A DNA stretch of 64,000 nucleotides from Paraburkholderia terricola (GCF_900142195.1 NZ_FRAB01000016.1:1-64000); one strand, 5' to 3'. Counted from the stretch's first letter, positions 9,682-18,904 are shown. Program-made: numbers and translations. Notes: generated from the sequence alone by a model not told the origin.

Positions 9682-11397
9682 ATGCTTTCGACTCAAGAAG
9701 CTGAAGGGCAACAGCAGGCGGTCGTCGCCGATGCGCCGTTTTCGTCGCTCTCCACCCGCACGCACCAGATGTATCCCACGCTCACGGCCGCGGAAATCGA
9801 TCGCCTGCGCCGGTTCGGCGAAGTGGGTCACTGGGAAACCGGTGAACTGCTGTTCGAAACGGGCCGGCCCGGTCCCGGCATGTTCGTGCTGCTGGAAGGA
9901 CGCGTGAAGATCTATCAGCGCGACGGCATCGGGCGCGAACTGCTGATCGGCGAGCATGGCGCCGGGCGTTTTCTTGCCGAGGTCGGCCAGTTGTCGGGGC
10001 GGCCCGCGCTGGTCAACGCCATGGCGCTTTCCGCGGTGGACGCGCTGCTGATTCCGCCGGAAGGGCTGCGCGCGCTGATCGTCGCCGAAGCGGAACTCGG
10101 CGAGCGCATCATGCGCGCGCTGATCCTGCGGCGCGTGGGGCTGATCGAAAAAGGCGCGGGCGGCCCGATCCTGATCGGCAACAGCACCGACCCGCGGCTC
10201 GTCATGCTGCAAGGCTTCCTGTCGCGCAACGGGCATCCCCATTCCGTCATCGACGAGCGCGATGAAGACGCGCTGCATCTGATCGAGCAATTCGCCGCGC
10301 GCAAGGAAGACATGCCGCTGGCGATTTGCCCGGACGGCTCGGTGCTGCATCATCCGAGCATGCCGGAACTCGCCACCTGCCTGGGCTTGCTGCCCGATCT
10401 CGACGATTCTCACGTGTACGACGTCGCGATCGTCGGCGCCGGACCGGCCGGCCTCGCCACCGCCGTGTACGCCGCGTCCGAGGGACTGTCGGTGATCGTG
10501 CTAGACAGCCGCGCGCCGGGCGGCCAGGCGGGCGCCAGTTCGCGGATCGAAAACTACCTCGGCTTTCCGACCGGCATCTCCGGCCAGGCGTTGGCGGGCC
10601 GCGCGTTCGTGCAGGCGCAGAAGTTCGGCGCGCATGTCGCGATTCCGGTTCACGTGAAGGCGCTGCGCTGCGAGCAGTCGCCGTATCAGCTCGAACTGAA
10701 GTGCGGCGGCCATATCACGGCCCGCGCCATCGTGATCGCAAGCGGCGCGGTCTATCGGCGGCCCACGCTCGAGGGGCTCGACCGCTTCGAAGGGCGCGGC
10801 GTCTATTACTGGGCGTCGCCGGTCGAAGCCAAGCTGTGCAAGCGCCAGGACGTCGTGCTGGTGGGCGGCGGCAATTCGGCCGGCCAGGCGATCGTCTATC
10901 TGGCGACGCACGCGGCCAATGTGCACGTGCTGATTCGCCGGAGCGGCTTTGAGGCCACCATGTCGCGCTATCTGATCGACCGCATCCGCTCGCTGCCGAA
11001 TGTGTTCGTGCATCCGAACTCGGAGATCGGCCGGCTGGCGGCGGACGACAGCGGGCTCGCGTCGGTGAGTCTGAAACGGCCTTTGCCGGACGGCACCGAT
11101 CATTTCGACACGCGGCATCTGTTCCTCTTCACCGGCGCGGACCCGAATACCGACTGGCTGCGCACCTGCGGCGTGAAGCTGGATGAAAAGGGCTTCGTGA
11201 TCACGGGCACCGGCCGGGACGGCGCGTCCGTCTGCGATCTCGCCACGACGGTCGACGGTGTGTACGCGATCGGCGACGCGCGCGCGGGGTCGACGAAGCG
11301 TGTGGCGGCCGCCGTCGGAGAAGGGGCGGCCGTGGTTGCGCAGATCCATCAGATGCTGGCGGCGTCGGCCGGGGAAGCGGTGGCCTTGGGGGCCTGA
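9682..11397 (+). CDS. Cyclic-nucleotide-binding domain / thioredoxin-reductase-like fusion
   Basis: A 571-residue fusion. Residues about 30-150 form a cNMP-binding (CRP-like) domain. After a linker of about 90 residues comes a two-domain pyridine nucleotide-disulfide oxidoreductase with FAD motif GAGPAGLATAVYA near 250, APGGQAG, NAD(P)H motif GGGNSAGQA near 395 and the C-terminal FAD segment YAIGDAR. The redox CxxC of thioredoxin reductase is absent: the equivalent segment reads WASPVEAKLC. So it is unlikely to reduce thioredoxin by the classical route. The start at 9682 is preferred because TAGGAG lies upstream; an alternative ATG at 9658 has no ribosome site. Confidence 0.9.
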   Translation: MLSTQEAEGQQQAVVADAPFSSLSTRTHQMYPTLTAAEIDRLRRFGEVGHWETGELLFETGRPGPGMFVLLEGRVKIYQRDGIGRELLIGEHGAGRFLAEVGQLSGRPALVNAMALSAVDALLIPPEGLRALIVAEAELGERIMRALILRRVGLIEKGAGGPILIGNSTDPRLVMLQGFLSRNGHPHSVIDERDEDALHLIEQFAARKEDMPLAICPDGSVLHHPSMPELATCLGLLPDLDDSHVYDVAIVGAGPAGLATAVYAASEGLSVIVLDSRAPGGQAGASSRIENYLGFPTGISGQALAGRAFVQAQKFGAHVAIPVHVKALRCEQSPYQLELKCGGHITARAIVIASGAVYRRPTLEGLDRFEGRGVYYWASPVEAKLCKRQDVVLVGGGNSAGQAIVYLATHAANVHVLIRRSGFEATMSRYLIDRIRSLPNVFVHPNSEIGRLAADDSGLASVSLKRPLPDGTDHFDTRHLFLFTGADPNTDWLRTCGVKLDEKGFVITGTGRDGASVCDLATTVDGVYAIGDARAGSTKRVAAAVGEGAAVVAQIHQMLAASAGEAVALGA

Positions 11398-11452
11398 GCG
11401 GCACGCCGCGGGTAAGGCAATGAACTGGCGGGTAACGGCCCGGTTATCGACG

Positions 11453-11476
11453 GGGTTACTGCCTGGGTTACTGCCT
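11453..11476. repeat. Perfect 12-bp tandem duplication
   Basis: GGGTTACTGCCT occurs twice head to tail in the gap between two genes, and a further GTTAC follows directly. Its role is unknown; it could be slippage or a pair of protein-binding sites upstream of the secreted-protein gene at 11585. Confidence 0.6.
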
Positions 11477-11584
11477 GTTACACACGCGTTCAACTGGTAG
11501 CACCTGCTTCTCTTTCTGCTTCGTAAGATTGTCGTTAGCCATTCGACAGCGAATGGCCCGCTCTTTCGGAACAGGAGACAAGCC

Positions 11585-11890
11585 ATGCTCAAACGCGCAA
11601 TCGTATTTGCCGCCCTCGGCCTCGCGGCCGCCGGCGCGTCGACTGCCGCCCTGGCCGGCGTGGACGTGGGCGTGTTCGTCAATACGCCCGGACCCATGTA
11701 TGCGCCGCCGCCGGTGATCTACGCGCCGCCGCCGCCGGTGGTCTACTCGCCGCCCGTCGTCTACGCGCCTCAGCCGGTTTATAGCTACGGCGACGGCCAC
11801 GGGTATCGGGGCGATTACTACCGCGAGCGCCGCTGGCATCATGACCACGGTCATCATCGCGGCTGGGATAAGCATGGGCGGGGCTGGTAA
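11585..11890 (+). CDS. Small exported Pro/Tyr-rich protein with His-rich tail
   Basis: A 101-residue protein with a clear Sec signal peptide (MLKR, hydrophobic core, cleavage after ALA near residue 24). The mature part is low-complexity: repeated YAPPP / VVYSPP units from about 38 to 68, then a Gly/His/Arg-rich end (HHDHGHHRG). The ATG follows AGGAGACAAGCC. It is probably a periplasmic or cell-surface protein; the His cluster could bind metal. No function can be assigned. Confidence 0.75.
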   Translation: MLKRAIVFAALGLAAAGASTAALAGVDVGVFVNTPGPMYAPPPVIYAPPPPVVYSPPVVYAPQPVYSYGDGHGYRGDYYRERRWHHDHGHHRGWDKHGRGW

Positions 11891-12039
11891 CGCGTCTATC
11901 GCGTTGCCCCGCGGTTGGCCGGGTTTGCTTGATCCTCGCGCCGGTTCATCTGCGGTAATTCACGCTAAAGTAGCGGCTGCCGACCCATGCCGGACCCTGT
12001 GTCCGCTCCCCTCGCCGTCACTCACTGACCACAATCCGC

Positions 12040-13263
12040 GTGAAGATGCTTCCGCTATCCGCAGCACGCACCCTGCATCTGGCCGCGCAAGGCTTGCTGA
12101 CGCCGCCGCGCCGCAAGGCCGCCAAGGCCGATGTGCTCGACGCCATCCGCCGCATGACGCAACTGCAGATCGACACGATTCACGTCGTCGCGCGCAGTCC
12201 CTACCTCGTGCTGTTCAGCCGGCTCGGCGCGTATCCGCAGCAATGGCTCGACGAGCATCTCGCCGAGGGCAAGCTGTTCGAATACTGGTCGCACGAAGCC
12301 TGTTTCGTGCCGGTCGAGGATTACGGCCTGCTGCGTCACCGCATGCTCGACCCGAGCGGCATGGGCTGGAAATACGCGGCCGAGTGGCACAAGAAGCATC
12401 GCAAGGACATCGAGAAGCTGCTCGCGCATATCCGCGCGACCGGTCCCGTGCGTTCGGCGGATTTCGCCCGCGAAGCCGGCAAGAGCAACGGCTGGTGGGA
12501 CTGGAAACCGGAAAAGCGTCACCTGGAAGTGCTGTTCGCGATCGGACAATTGATGGTCGCGGAGCGGCGCAATTTTCATCGCGTCTACGATCTGACCGAG
12601 CGCGTGTTGCCGGACTGGGACGACGCGCGCGATCTGCCGCCGGCGCACACCGTGACCGAGGAAGCGCTACGCCGCACCTGCCGCGCGCTCGGCGTCGCGC
12701 GCGCCGATTGGGTCGCCGATTACTACCGGCTGCCGCGCCGCCCGTATCGGGACGAACTGCATGCGCTCGCCGACGCCGGCGAGTTGATCCCGGTGAAAGT
12801 GGACGGCTGGAAGCAGGACACGTTCGTCCATCACGAGTTCGCCGCGATGCTCGACGATGCCGCGAGCGGCAAGCTCGCTTCCACGGTCACCACGGTGCTG
12901 TCGCCCTTCGATCCGGTGGTGTGGGACCGCAAGCGCGCCGCCGCGCTGTTCGACTTCGACTACGCGATCGAATGCTATACGCCCGCCGCGAAGCGCAAAT
13001 ACGGTTACTTCGTATTGCCGCTGCTGAGCCGGGGACGCCTGGTCGGCCGCGTGGATGCGAAGGCGCATCGCACGCAAGGCGTGTTCGAACTGAAGTCGCT
13101 GCACCTCGAACCGGGCGTGCGCGCGAGTGCGCGTCTCGCCGCCGATCTGCGCCGCGCGTTGCAGCGTTGCGCCGACTGGCACGGCACGCCGCAACTTCGA
13201 ATCACGTCCGCGCCGCCGGAGTGGCTAGCGGCGCTAAGCGCGGACAGCGGCGTGCCAGCCTGA
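12040..13263 (+). CDS. YcaQ/AlkZ-type (HTH_42) DNA glycosylase-like protein
   Basis: A 407-residue member of the winged-helix HTH_42 superfamily, of the size expected for E. coli YcaQ. In that superfamily the catalytic motif is Q-hydrophobic-Q in AlkZ-like or Q-hydrophobic-D in YcaQ-like enzymes. Here QID is visible near residue 46 (in QLQIDTI), placing it with the YcaQ-like, interstrand-crosslink-repair branch. Other family landmarks are EYWSHEACFVP near 86 and LSPFDPVVWDR near 290. The start is GTG 12040 or ATG 12046; the choice changes two residues. Confidence 0.85.
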   Translation: MKMLPLSAARTLHLAAQGLLTPPRRKAAKADVLDAIRRMTQLQIDTIHVVARSPYLVLFSRLGAYPQQWLDEHLAEGKLFEYWSHEACFVPVEDYGLLRHRMLDPSGMGWKYAAEWHKKHRKDIEKLLAHIRATGPVRSADFAREAGKSNGWWDWKPEKRHLEVLFAIGQLMVAERRNFHRVYDLTERVLPDWDDARDLPPAHTVTEEALRRTCRALGVARADWVADYYRLPRRPYRDELHALADAGELIPVKVDGWKQDTFVHHEFAAMLDDAASGKLASTVTTVLSPFDPVVWDRKRAAALFDFDYAIECYTPAAKRKYGYFVLPLLSRGRLVGRVDAKAHRTQGVFELKSLHLEPGVRASARLAADLRRALQRCADWHGTPQLRITSAPPEWLAALSADSGVPA

Positions 13264-13284
13264 GCGGACGGCAACGGCACGCGC

Positions 13285-13884
13285 TCAATGCAGCGCCGTC
13301 CACGCGAGCGACAAGGAAAACACGCCCAGCACGATCGACGCGCCGCGCTGCATCTTCACCGGATTGAGCCAGCCGAGCTTGCCGCTGCCGAGCGCCGCGC
13401 CGAACGCGATCCAGGCGAGCGCGATCGGCACCAGCAGGCACGCAAACATCAGCATCGAGAAGACATAAGCCGGCAGATGCGCGAAGGCGATCGCCGGAAA
13501 GATCGTGCCGGCGAACAGCAGGCCTTTCGGATTCAGCAGCGTCGCGACGAATAGCGTGCGCATGCCGTTCGCCCGCTGCGTGGAGTCGGGCAAGGCGACC
13601 GCCGCGCGCCACATGTCGACGGCAAGATAGGCGACGTACAGGCCGGCCGCCACGCGCAGCAGCGAGGGCAACCAGGGCAGCGCGTGCGCGGCTTGCGCGA
13701 GAAACCGCCCCCACACGGAGATCGACACGAAATAGCCACCCAGCTCGGCGGCGATCAGCGGCAACGAGCGCCGCACGCCCTGGCGCAAGCCGGCCGCGGC
13801 AAGCAGCGTGTTGGTGGGCCCCGGCGTCATCAGCACGACGACGATACCGATGGCCAGCAATGCGATAGCGGAGGCGGAAAGCAT
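13285..13884 (-). CDS. LysE-family amino-acid exporter-like protein
   Basis: A 199-residue inner-membrane protein with about six hydrophobic segments. It has the LysE/RhtB-family segments TPGPTNTLLAAAGLRQG near residue 22 and LNPKGLLFAG near 120. Members export amino acids or related small molecules. The ATG at 13884 is chosen although no good ribosome site precedes it. A TTG 15 bases upstream (13899) is in frame, but it lies in the loop of the strong hairpin at 13888-13922, which sits 3 bases before the ATG and may control expression. The gene converges on the YcaQ-like gene. Confidence 0.82.
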   Translation of the reverse strand: MLSASAIALLAIGIVVVLMTPGPTNTLLAAAGLRQGVRRSLPLIAAELGGYFVSISVWGRFLAQAAHALPWLPSLLRVAAGLYVAYLAVDMWRAAVALPDSTQRANGMRTLFVATLLNPKGLLFAGTIFPAIAFAHLPAYVFSMLMFACLLVPIALAWIAFGAALGSGKLGWLNPVKMQRGASIVLGVFSLSLAWTALH

Positions 13885-13887
13885 AGA

Positions 13888-13922
13888 AAAAAGGCGCAAT
13901 GTTGGAAACAGTGCGCCTTTTT
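13888..13922. terminator. Bidirectional hairpin with A/T tails abutting a start codon
   Basis: The arms AAAAAGGCGCA and TGCGCCTTTTT are perfectly complementary over 11 bp, and the interior TGTT / AACA can extend the stem. Runs of A and T flank both sides, so it has the form of a terminator on either strand. On the minus strand it ends 3 bases before the ATG of the exporter gene. It could be an intrinsic terminator that shields the gene, or a leader attenuator. Confidence 0.7.
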
Positions 13923-14006
13923 ATCACACGGAGCGAGTGCGCCGAAATTCAGCGCTCATGCCCGCTCCTGAACCCGGGAACCGCGAGTCGCCGACAGGCG
14001 CCGCGT

Positions 14007-14264
14007 TCAGCGATCGAGCTTCGCGCGTAATTCGCGAGCGGCTTCCAGCAGCCCTTCATAGCCGGAACGCGCATGCTCCGGCAGATCGGGATCGCCGACC
14101 AACGTGCCGAGCGTCTCGATCAGGCTATACAGAATGCCTCTTGCAGCACCCGAAGCAATGCCGCCTGACGATACCTGCTGATTCACGTGGCTCAGCGCTG
14201 CGTCGAGGTGTTCCAGGTCGGGCCGGTCGTCCGGGGGCGGCTTAGGCGATACGTCTTGCGTCAT
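14007..14264 (-). CDS. Small hypothetical protein
   Basis: An 85-residue acidic soluble protein with a Pro/Asp-rich N terminus (PKPPPDDRPD) followed by two predicted helices. The ATG at 14264 is chosen because AGGAGAG lies upstream; an in-frame Met 14 codons earlier would place that ribosome site inside the gene. No family was recognised. It is followed on the same strand by the LysE-like gene across about 120 bp that includes the hairpin. Confidence 0.6.
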   Translation of the reverse strand: MTQDVSPKPPPDDRPDLEHLDAALSHVNQQVSSGGIASGAARGILYSLIETLGTLVGDPDLPEHARSGYEGLLEAARELRAKLDR

Positions 14265-14374
14265 GATGAAACATCTCTCCTGTTGAAGCATCGATGAACC
14301 CGTCATCCTTTCACGTTGTTATATACCGATCGTGCGTTGCCGTCCATTCGTGATGGGCATGAGCGCGATCCACG

Positions 14375-16558
14375 TCAAGGCGTCCATCGATACATCAGGA
14401 TTTTTGCGCGGGCGTCGTCTTCGAGCAGCACGACGTACTCGCCGTTGCCGCGCTGCACGGCGCTGATGCCGAGATACACGTCCACCCAGCCGCTGGTGTT
14501 GCCGACACTCGCGCCCGGCGTCATGTAGCCGACCGCCTGGCCGGTACGCGCGTCGTACACGTCCACCTTTGCCGTGTACAACTCCGCGACGAAAATGTAA
14601 TTGCCCGCCACCGCGACGCCCACCGTAGTCGTCTGCGGCGTGCTCTGCGTGTTCCACGGCAGCGAAACCGTGTACTGCTGCGACGGCGTGCCGGAACTCC
14701 AGTTGTCGTAACGCGCGAGCACCGGACCGGCCTCCTTCCAGTGCGTCGAATCCCACGGGATCGCGCTCGTGAAGCCGGAGATGTACATGGTGTCGGTCTC
14801 CGCGATGTAGACCATTCGCGCGATCCGCGTGAACGGCTGCGGCATCGCGAACATCTTCGAACTCGCATACGTGTAGATCGGATTGCCGGCGGAATCGAGA
14901 CCTTGCAACGGCATCTCGCGGATGCCGCTCGTCGGCGTGGCGAGCCACACGTTGCCCGGCGTATCGACCCACCAGAAGCCGTTGCCGACCGTGCTGCCCG
15001 TCGACGGATTGCTGCTGATCTCGCTGGCGTCGACCGTGCCGTTGCCATTGCCGTCGCGCCACAACCATTCGCCATACGTCGGCTGCCCCGAGGGCCACGT
15101 GCCCGGCAGCGGATTCTGCGCGAGCAGACCGGAGGGAATCGCCATCTCCCCATGCGCGGAGTCGAACCGGTAGACGTTCAGATAATGCGCGCCCGGATCG
15201 AGCGTATAGAGAAACGGCTGCCCGTTGATTCGCCGCACCATCGGCTCGCCGCGCACGCCGCGCGGCTGGTGAAACGTGGGGTCGCCGGGATAATCGAAGC
15301 GATTGAGCGTAAATGCCGCATACGACCATTCGCGGCCGGGCGGCTGACTGTAGTCGAGCGTGAAACGCTTGGAGCCGGTGTACACCGAGCCGGGGTTGGC
15401 CGGATCGAAGGCTGCGCTATCGAGGAAGGTCAGGCCGTACAGACGCCAGTTGAGCGTGCGCGAACTCGACACATAGCTTTCGAGCACCGCGCCCTGACCG
15501 ACCGACGCCGAGCCGATCGGCCTCGGCCCTTCGCCGTTCTGCGCCACATAGAGATTGCCCGCCGGATCGACGCCGATGCCCGTCACGCCATTGAAGCGCC
15601 CGTTGCCGGGCACGCCCTTGATCACATGGAAGATGCCATTGCGAGTGCCGAGCGGCGCGGCGGCTTGCGGCTTGCCGTTGGCGTCCTTGGTGAAGACGAG
15701 AATCTGCTGCGATGGCCCGATGTCGGCCACGAGAATCTGCCCGGACGGCGTGACCGTGATGTCGGCCGGCACCGCGCCCGCCGGCAACGTCAAGGTGCCT
15801 GAAAGCGGAGCGCCGTTGGCGGCGTAGTGCGAAATGACCGGCGTTCCCGATGAAACGCCGCCGATCACCCAGAGCGTCGAATCGGTGTCCACCGCGATAC
15901 GTCCCGGCGAGTTCGCGCTCCACGAGCGCAAGCGCTGCATCGAGACCGCATCGAATACGACGATCCGGTTCGCGTAGGTATCCGCCACGTACAACTCGCT
16001 CTCGGTGGCGGCCAGGCCGCGAATGCCGGCGTCGGTGCCGGTCGTCACCGTGTCGAGCAGCAGAAAACTGTTCTTCGTCGCATTGGCGCTGTTGCCGATG
16101 CCGCCGGTGAACGGCGCGCCGACCGCGATATTGCCCAGCGTGCGGCGCGTGATGCCGAACCATGTCTGTCCCGCCGGCGGATAGTCGGCGCCGACCAGCC
16201 TGTTGTTTTCGCTGCCGATCGACATCGCCGCGTACAGGTACGTACGATTCACCGCGACCGCATCGCCGCCCGCGGCGCCCCAGCCATGCGTCGAGCCGGC
16301 CACGGCGATCTTGTCGCCGGCGCGATAAGCGGCGATTTCACTGCCGCTTTCGTCCCACGGCGCATTGGTGTAAACGGTGCCGTCGGCACCCACGCTAATG
16401 GCCTGAATATCCTGCTGCACCCATTTGCCGTCGCCAAAGCCGAAACTATTGCCGATCCATGAAGTGGTGTAATTCAGTTGCGATTGGGCAAATGCACCAA
16501 GGGGAAGCAGGCCGAGTAAAAAAAAGACAACTCCGCCTAAGCGAGTGAATAATTTCAC
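14375..16558 (-). CDS. Large secreted beta-propeller (NHL/SMP-30-like) protein
   Basis: A 727-residue exported protein. GTG at 16558 is chosen as start because AAGGA lies 8 bases upstream and it gives a clean signal peptide (KLFTRLGG, hydrophobic run, cleavage after AFA near residue 24). Longer starts add 29 basic residues. The mature part has repeated short strands of the GIGVDPAGNLYVAQ, GLAATESELYVAD and ITVTPSGQILVAD type, as in NHL or SMP-30-like propellers, from about 180 to 420. A second beta-rich half follows with a DGNGNGTVDASE segment (about 500) resembling a calcium-binding dockerin/EF-type loop. The substrate is unknown. The gene stands alone, with an AT-rich upstream region. Confidence 0.75.
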   Translation of the reverse strand: MKLFTRLGGVVFFLLGLLPLGAFAQSQLNYTTSWIGNSFGFGDGKWVQQDIQAISVGADGTVYTNAPWDESGSEIAAYRAGDKIAVAGSTHGWGAAGGDAVAVNRTYLYAAMSIGSENNRLVGADYPPAGQTWFGITRRTLGNIAVGAPFTGGIGNSANATKNSFLLLDTVTTGTDAGIRGLAATESELYVADTYANRIVVFDAVSMQRLRSWSANSPGRIAVDTDSTLWVIGGVSSGTPVISHYAANGAPLSGTLTLPAGAVPADITVTPSGQILVADIGPSQQILVFTKDANGKPQAAAPLGTRNGIFHVIKGVPGNGRFNGVTGIGVDPAGNLYVAQNGEGPRPIGSASVGQGAVLESYVSSSRTLNWRLYGLTFLDSAAFDPANPGSVYTGSKRFTLDYSQPPGREWSYAAFTLNRFDYPGDPTFHQPRGVRGEPMVRRINGQPFLYTLDPGAHYLNVYRFDSAHGEMAIPSGLLAQNPLPGTWPSGQPTYGEWLWRDGNGNGTVDASEISSNPSTGSTVGNGFWWVDTPGNVWLATPTSGIREMPLQGLDSAGNPIYTYASSKMFAMPQPFTRIARMVYIAETDTMYISGFTSAIPWDSTHWKEAGPVLARYDNWSSGTPSQQYTVSLPWNTQSTPQTTTVGVAVAGNYIFVAELYTAKVDVYDARTGQAVGYMTPGASVGNTSGWVDVYLGISAVQRGNGEYVVLLEDDARAKILMYRWTP

Positions 16559-16805
16559 GACGATATTCCTTGCGAAGTGCGAAAGCGCACAGCCAGCGTA
16601 TCCGGCGCGCTTTCGCGTGTATGCGGATAGCTTGGCGTGTCGCAACTATCGTGCACGGTAGACGTTGGCGTTGATCGTCGCATAGAAAACGCGGAAATTT
16701 ATTGGTAAAAAAATTCGGGTAATTTTTTAAGCGGCCGAATGGGTATTTGATCGGCATACCACTTGTGCGGCAATTCGGCGCGGCAATTCGAGCGTTATTG
16801 GCTTT

Positions 16806-16895
16806 TCAATTAGCGTGAGCGAATTCCTCGGCCGCCGCCGCAATCAGCACTTGCCTACGCGTGGTCTGGTAGCGATCAGCGGGCTCAACGAGCCG
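16806..16895 (-). pseudogene. Possible N-terminal remnant of a TetR-type regulator
   Basis: On the minus strand about 28 codons read as the first helix of a TetR regulator (RYQTTRRQVLIAAAAEEFA) and stop at 16806, where the family would continue into the DNA-binding helices. No in-frame start codon precedes it. It lies downstream of the osmolyte transporter operon and is probably the scar of a deleted regulator. The match is short, so this is tentative. Confidence 0.35.
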
Positions 16896-17035
16896 ATGGC
16901 GGTGTGGCGGACGGCCGCGCTGGCCTGCGTGATGTATGCGAGCGCGGCGGAGGCTGGCCGCGTTCGCGGCCCTCGCTCCACTCCATTGCGCGGCGAAAAC
17001 CGCGGTGCGGCTCGACGCTCGCGCCGCCGCGAACT

Positions 17036-18241
17036 TCAGGCTTGAACGGCAACCGCGGCTTGCGCGGCAGCGGCACTTTCCGCAGCCGTGACGGCCGGCG
17101 ACACGATCGCCGGCTGCCCCGTCTGCCGGCGCGAACGGCCTGAACTCAGATAATCGGCAATCGAATCCTGCGTGACTTCGCCGACGTAACGTCCGTCGCC
17201 GTCCATTACCGGCATCCATGACGAGTTGAACTGGTACATCTTCGATAGCACGATGCGCAAATGCTCGTCGGCGCTGACCGTCGCCTTGAACGCGCTCAGA
17301 TGATCGCCGCACACGCCCTGCCCCGCGCGCGCCGCGCGGCGCGTCACATAACCCAATGCCTGGCGGTTTTGGTCGACGATGGTCAGATAGCGGCTGTCGC
17401 TGTCGTCCATCATCTGGAACGCGCGCGCGATCGGCGTATCCGCACGCGCGGTTTCCGGTTGCGTGGCCGCGTCGCCGGCCTTCACCAGCAAGAGACGCTT
17501 CAACGTGCTGTCCTGCCCGACGAACGCGCCGACGAATTCGTCGCGCGGGTGCGCGAGCAGCGTATCGGGATGATCGTATTGCACCAGTTGACCACGACGG
17601 AACACGGCCACGCGATCGCCCAACTTGATCGCCTCGTCGATATCGTGGCTCACCATGATCACCGTCTTGTTCAACTGACGTTGCATCTGGAAGAACTCGT
17701 TCTGGATCGACTCGCGATTGATCGGATCGACCGCGCCGAACGGCTCGTCCATCAGCAACACCGGCGGGTCGGCGGCCAATGCGCGGATCACGCCGATACG
17801 CTGTTGCTGGCCGCCCGACAACTCGCGCGGATAGCGCTTCAAATACTGCTTCGGATCGAGTGCGACCATCGACATCAACTCCGTTGCGCGCTCGCGGCAA
17901 CGCTTCTTGTCCCAGCCGAGCAGACGCGGCACGACCGTGATGTTCTCCTCGATCGTCATGTTCGGGAACAGGCCGATCTGCTGGATCACATAGCCGATGT
18001 GACGCCGCAGTTCGACTTCGTTCAGGCCCGACGTGTCCTCGCCGTCGATCAGCACGCGGCCCGAAGTCGGCGTGATCAGGCGATTGATCATCTTCAGCGT
18101 GGTGGTTTTGCCGCAGCCCGAGGGGCCGAGAAACACGCAGATTTCGCCCGCGCCCACCGTGAGGCTCACCGAGTCGACGGCGCGTACCTGCTGGCCGTCC
18201 TTCTGCGTAAACGTCTTGGTCAGTTTGTCGAGTTCGATCAT
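17036..18241 (-). CDS. Osmolyte (betaine/choline-type) ABC transporter ATP-binding protein with CBS domains
   Basis: A 401-residue ATPase of the OpuCA/OsmV type. Walker A is GPSGCGKTT near residue 40, the signature is LSGGQQQR near 140 and Walker B is VLLMDEPFGAVDP near 160. The H-loop reads MVSHDIDEA. A tandem CBS region follows (about 255-375). CBS pairs in OpuA-type ATPases sense ionic strength or nucleotides and gate transport. The ATG overlaps the upstream permease stop (ATGA), indicating translational coupling. It is the last gene of a four-gene operon. The C-terminal 30 residues are Ala-rich and not conserved in character. Confidence 0.92.
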   Translation of the reverse strand: MIELDKLTKTFTQKDGQQVRAVDSVSLTVGAGEICVFLGPSGCGKTTTLKMINRLITPTSGRVLIDGEDTSGLNEVELRRHIGYVIQQIGLFPNMTIEENITVVPRLLGWDKKRCRERATELMSMVALDPKQYLKRYPRELSGGQQQRIGVIRALAADPPVLLMDEPFGAVDPINRESIQNEFFQMQRQLNKTVIMVSHDIDEAIKLGDRVAVFRRGQLVQYDHPDTLLAHPRDEFVGAFVGQDSTLKRLLLVKAGDAATQPETARADTPIARAFQMMDDSDSRYLTIVDQNRQALGYVTRRAARAGQGVCGDHLSAFKATVSADEHLRIVLSKMYQFNSSWMPVMDGDGRYVGEVTQDSIADYLSSGRSRRQTGQPAIVSPAVTAAESAAAAQAAVAVQA

Positions 18242-18891
18242 GTCTTTTGCACTCCCTTCGGTGTCAGCAAGCGTTGCAGCGCTTGCAGCAGCAGGTCGGC
18301 TACGATCGCGAGCACGCTCACGAGCACCGCGCCCACCAACAGTTTCATCATGTTGCTCTGGCCGATCGCGCGAACGATCAGCGTACCGAGGCCGCCCGCG
18401 CCGATCACCGCGGCAATCGTCATCACGCCGATGTTCATCACCACCGCGGTACGCACGCCGCCCAGAATCACGGGCACCGCGAGCGGCAAGTCGACGAGGC
18501 GCAGCCGTTGCCAGATCGTCATGCCGATACCGATGCCGGCTTCCTTGATGCCGGCGTCGACGTTGCGCAGCGCGAGGTAGGTGTTGCGCATGATCGGCAG
18601 CAGCGAATAGAGAAACACGGCGGTGATCGCGGGCACCGAGCCGATGCCCTGGCCGAAGCGCGAGAACACCGGGATCATCAAACCGAACAGCGCGATGGAC
18701 GGCAAGGTCAGCACCACCGTCGCAATGCTCAATAGCGGCGCGGCAAGCCACTCGTGGCGGTTGATCACGATACCCAAGGGCACGCCGACGACGATCGCGC
18801 AGCCCACGGCGATCCCCACCAGCCACACGTGCTGGGCGGTGAGTTGCAGCAGTTCAGGCCAGTTGGCCGACAGATAGTCGAATACAGTCAT
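18238..18891 (-). CDS. Osmolyte ABC transporter permease (second)
   Basis: A 217-residue permease with about six hydrophobic segments and the BPD-type EAA loop (IKEAGIGIGMTIWQRLRLVDLP near residue 120) that docks on the ATPase. Length and sequence type match OpuCB/OsmW. The gene lies 13 bp downstream of the binding-protein gene and overlaps the ATPase gene by 4 bases. Confidence 0.92.
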   Translation of the reverse strand: MTVFDYLSANWPELLQLTAQHVWLVGIAVGCAIVVGVPLGIVINRHEWLAAPLLSIATVVLTLPSIALFGLMIPVFSRFGQGIGSVPAITAVFLYSLLPIMRNTYLALRNVDAGIKEAGIGIGMTIWQRLRLVDLPLAVPVILGGVRTAVVMNIGVMTIAAVIGAGGLGTLIVRAIGQSNMMKLLVGAVLVSVLAIVADLLLQALQRLLTPKGVQKT

Positions 18892-18904
18892 AAAAGGTCT
18901 CCGC

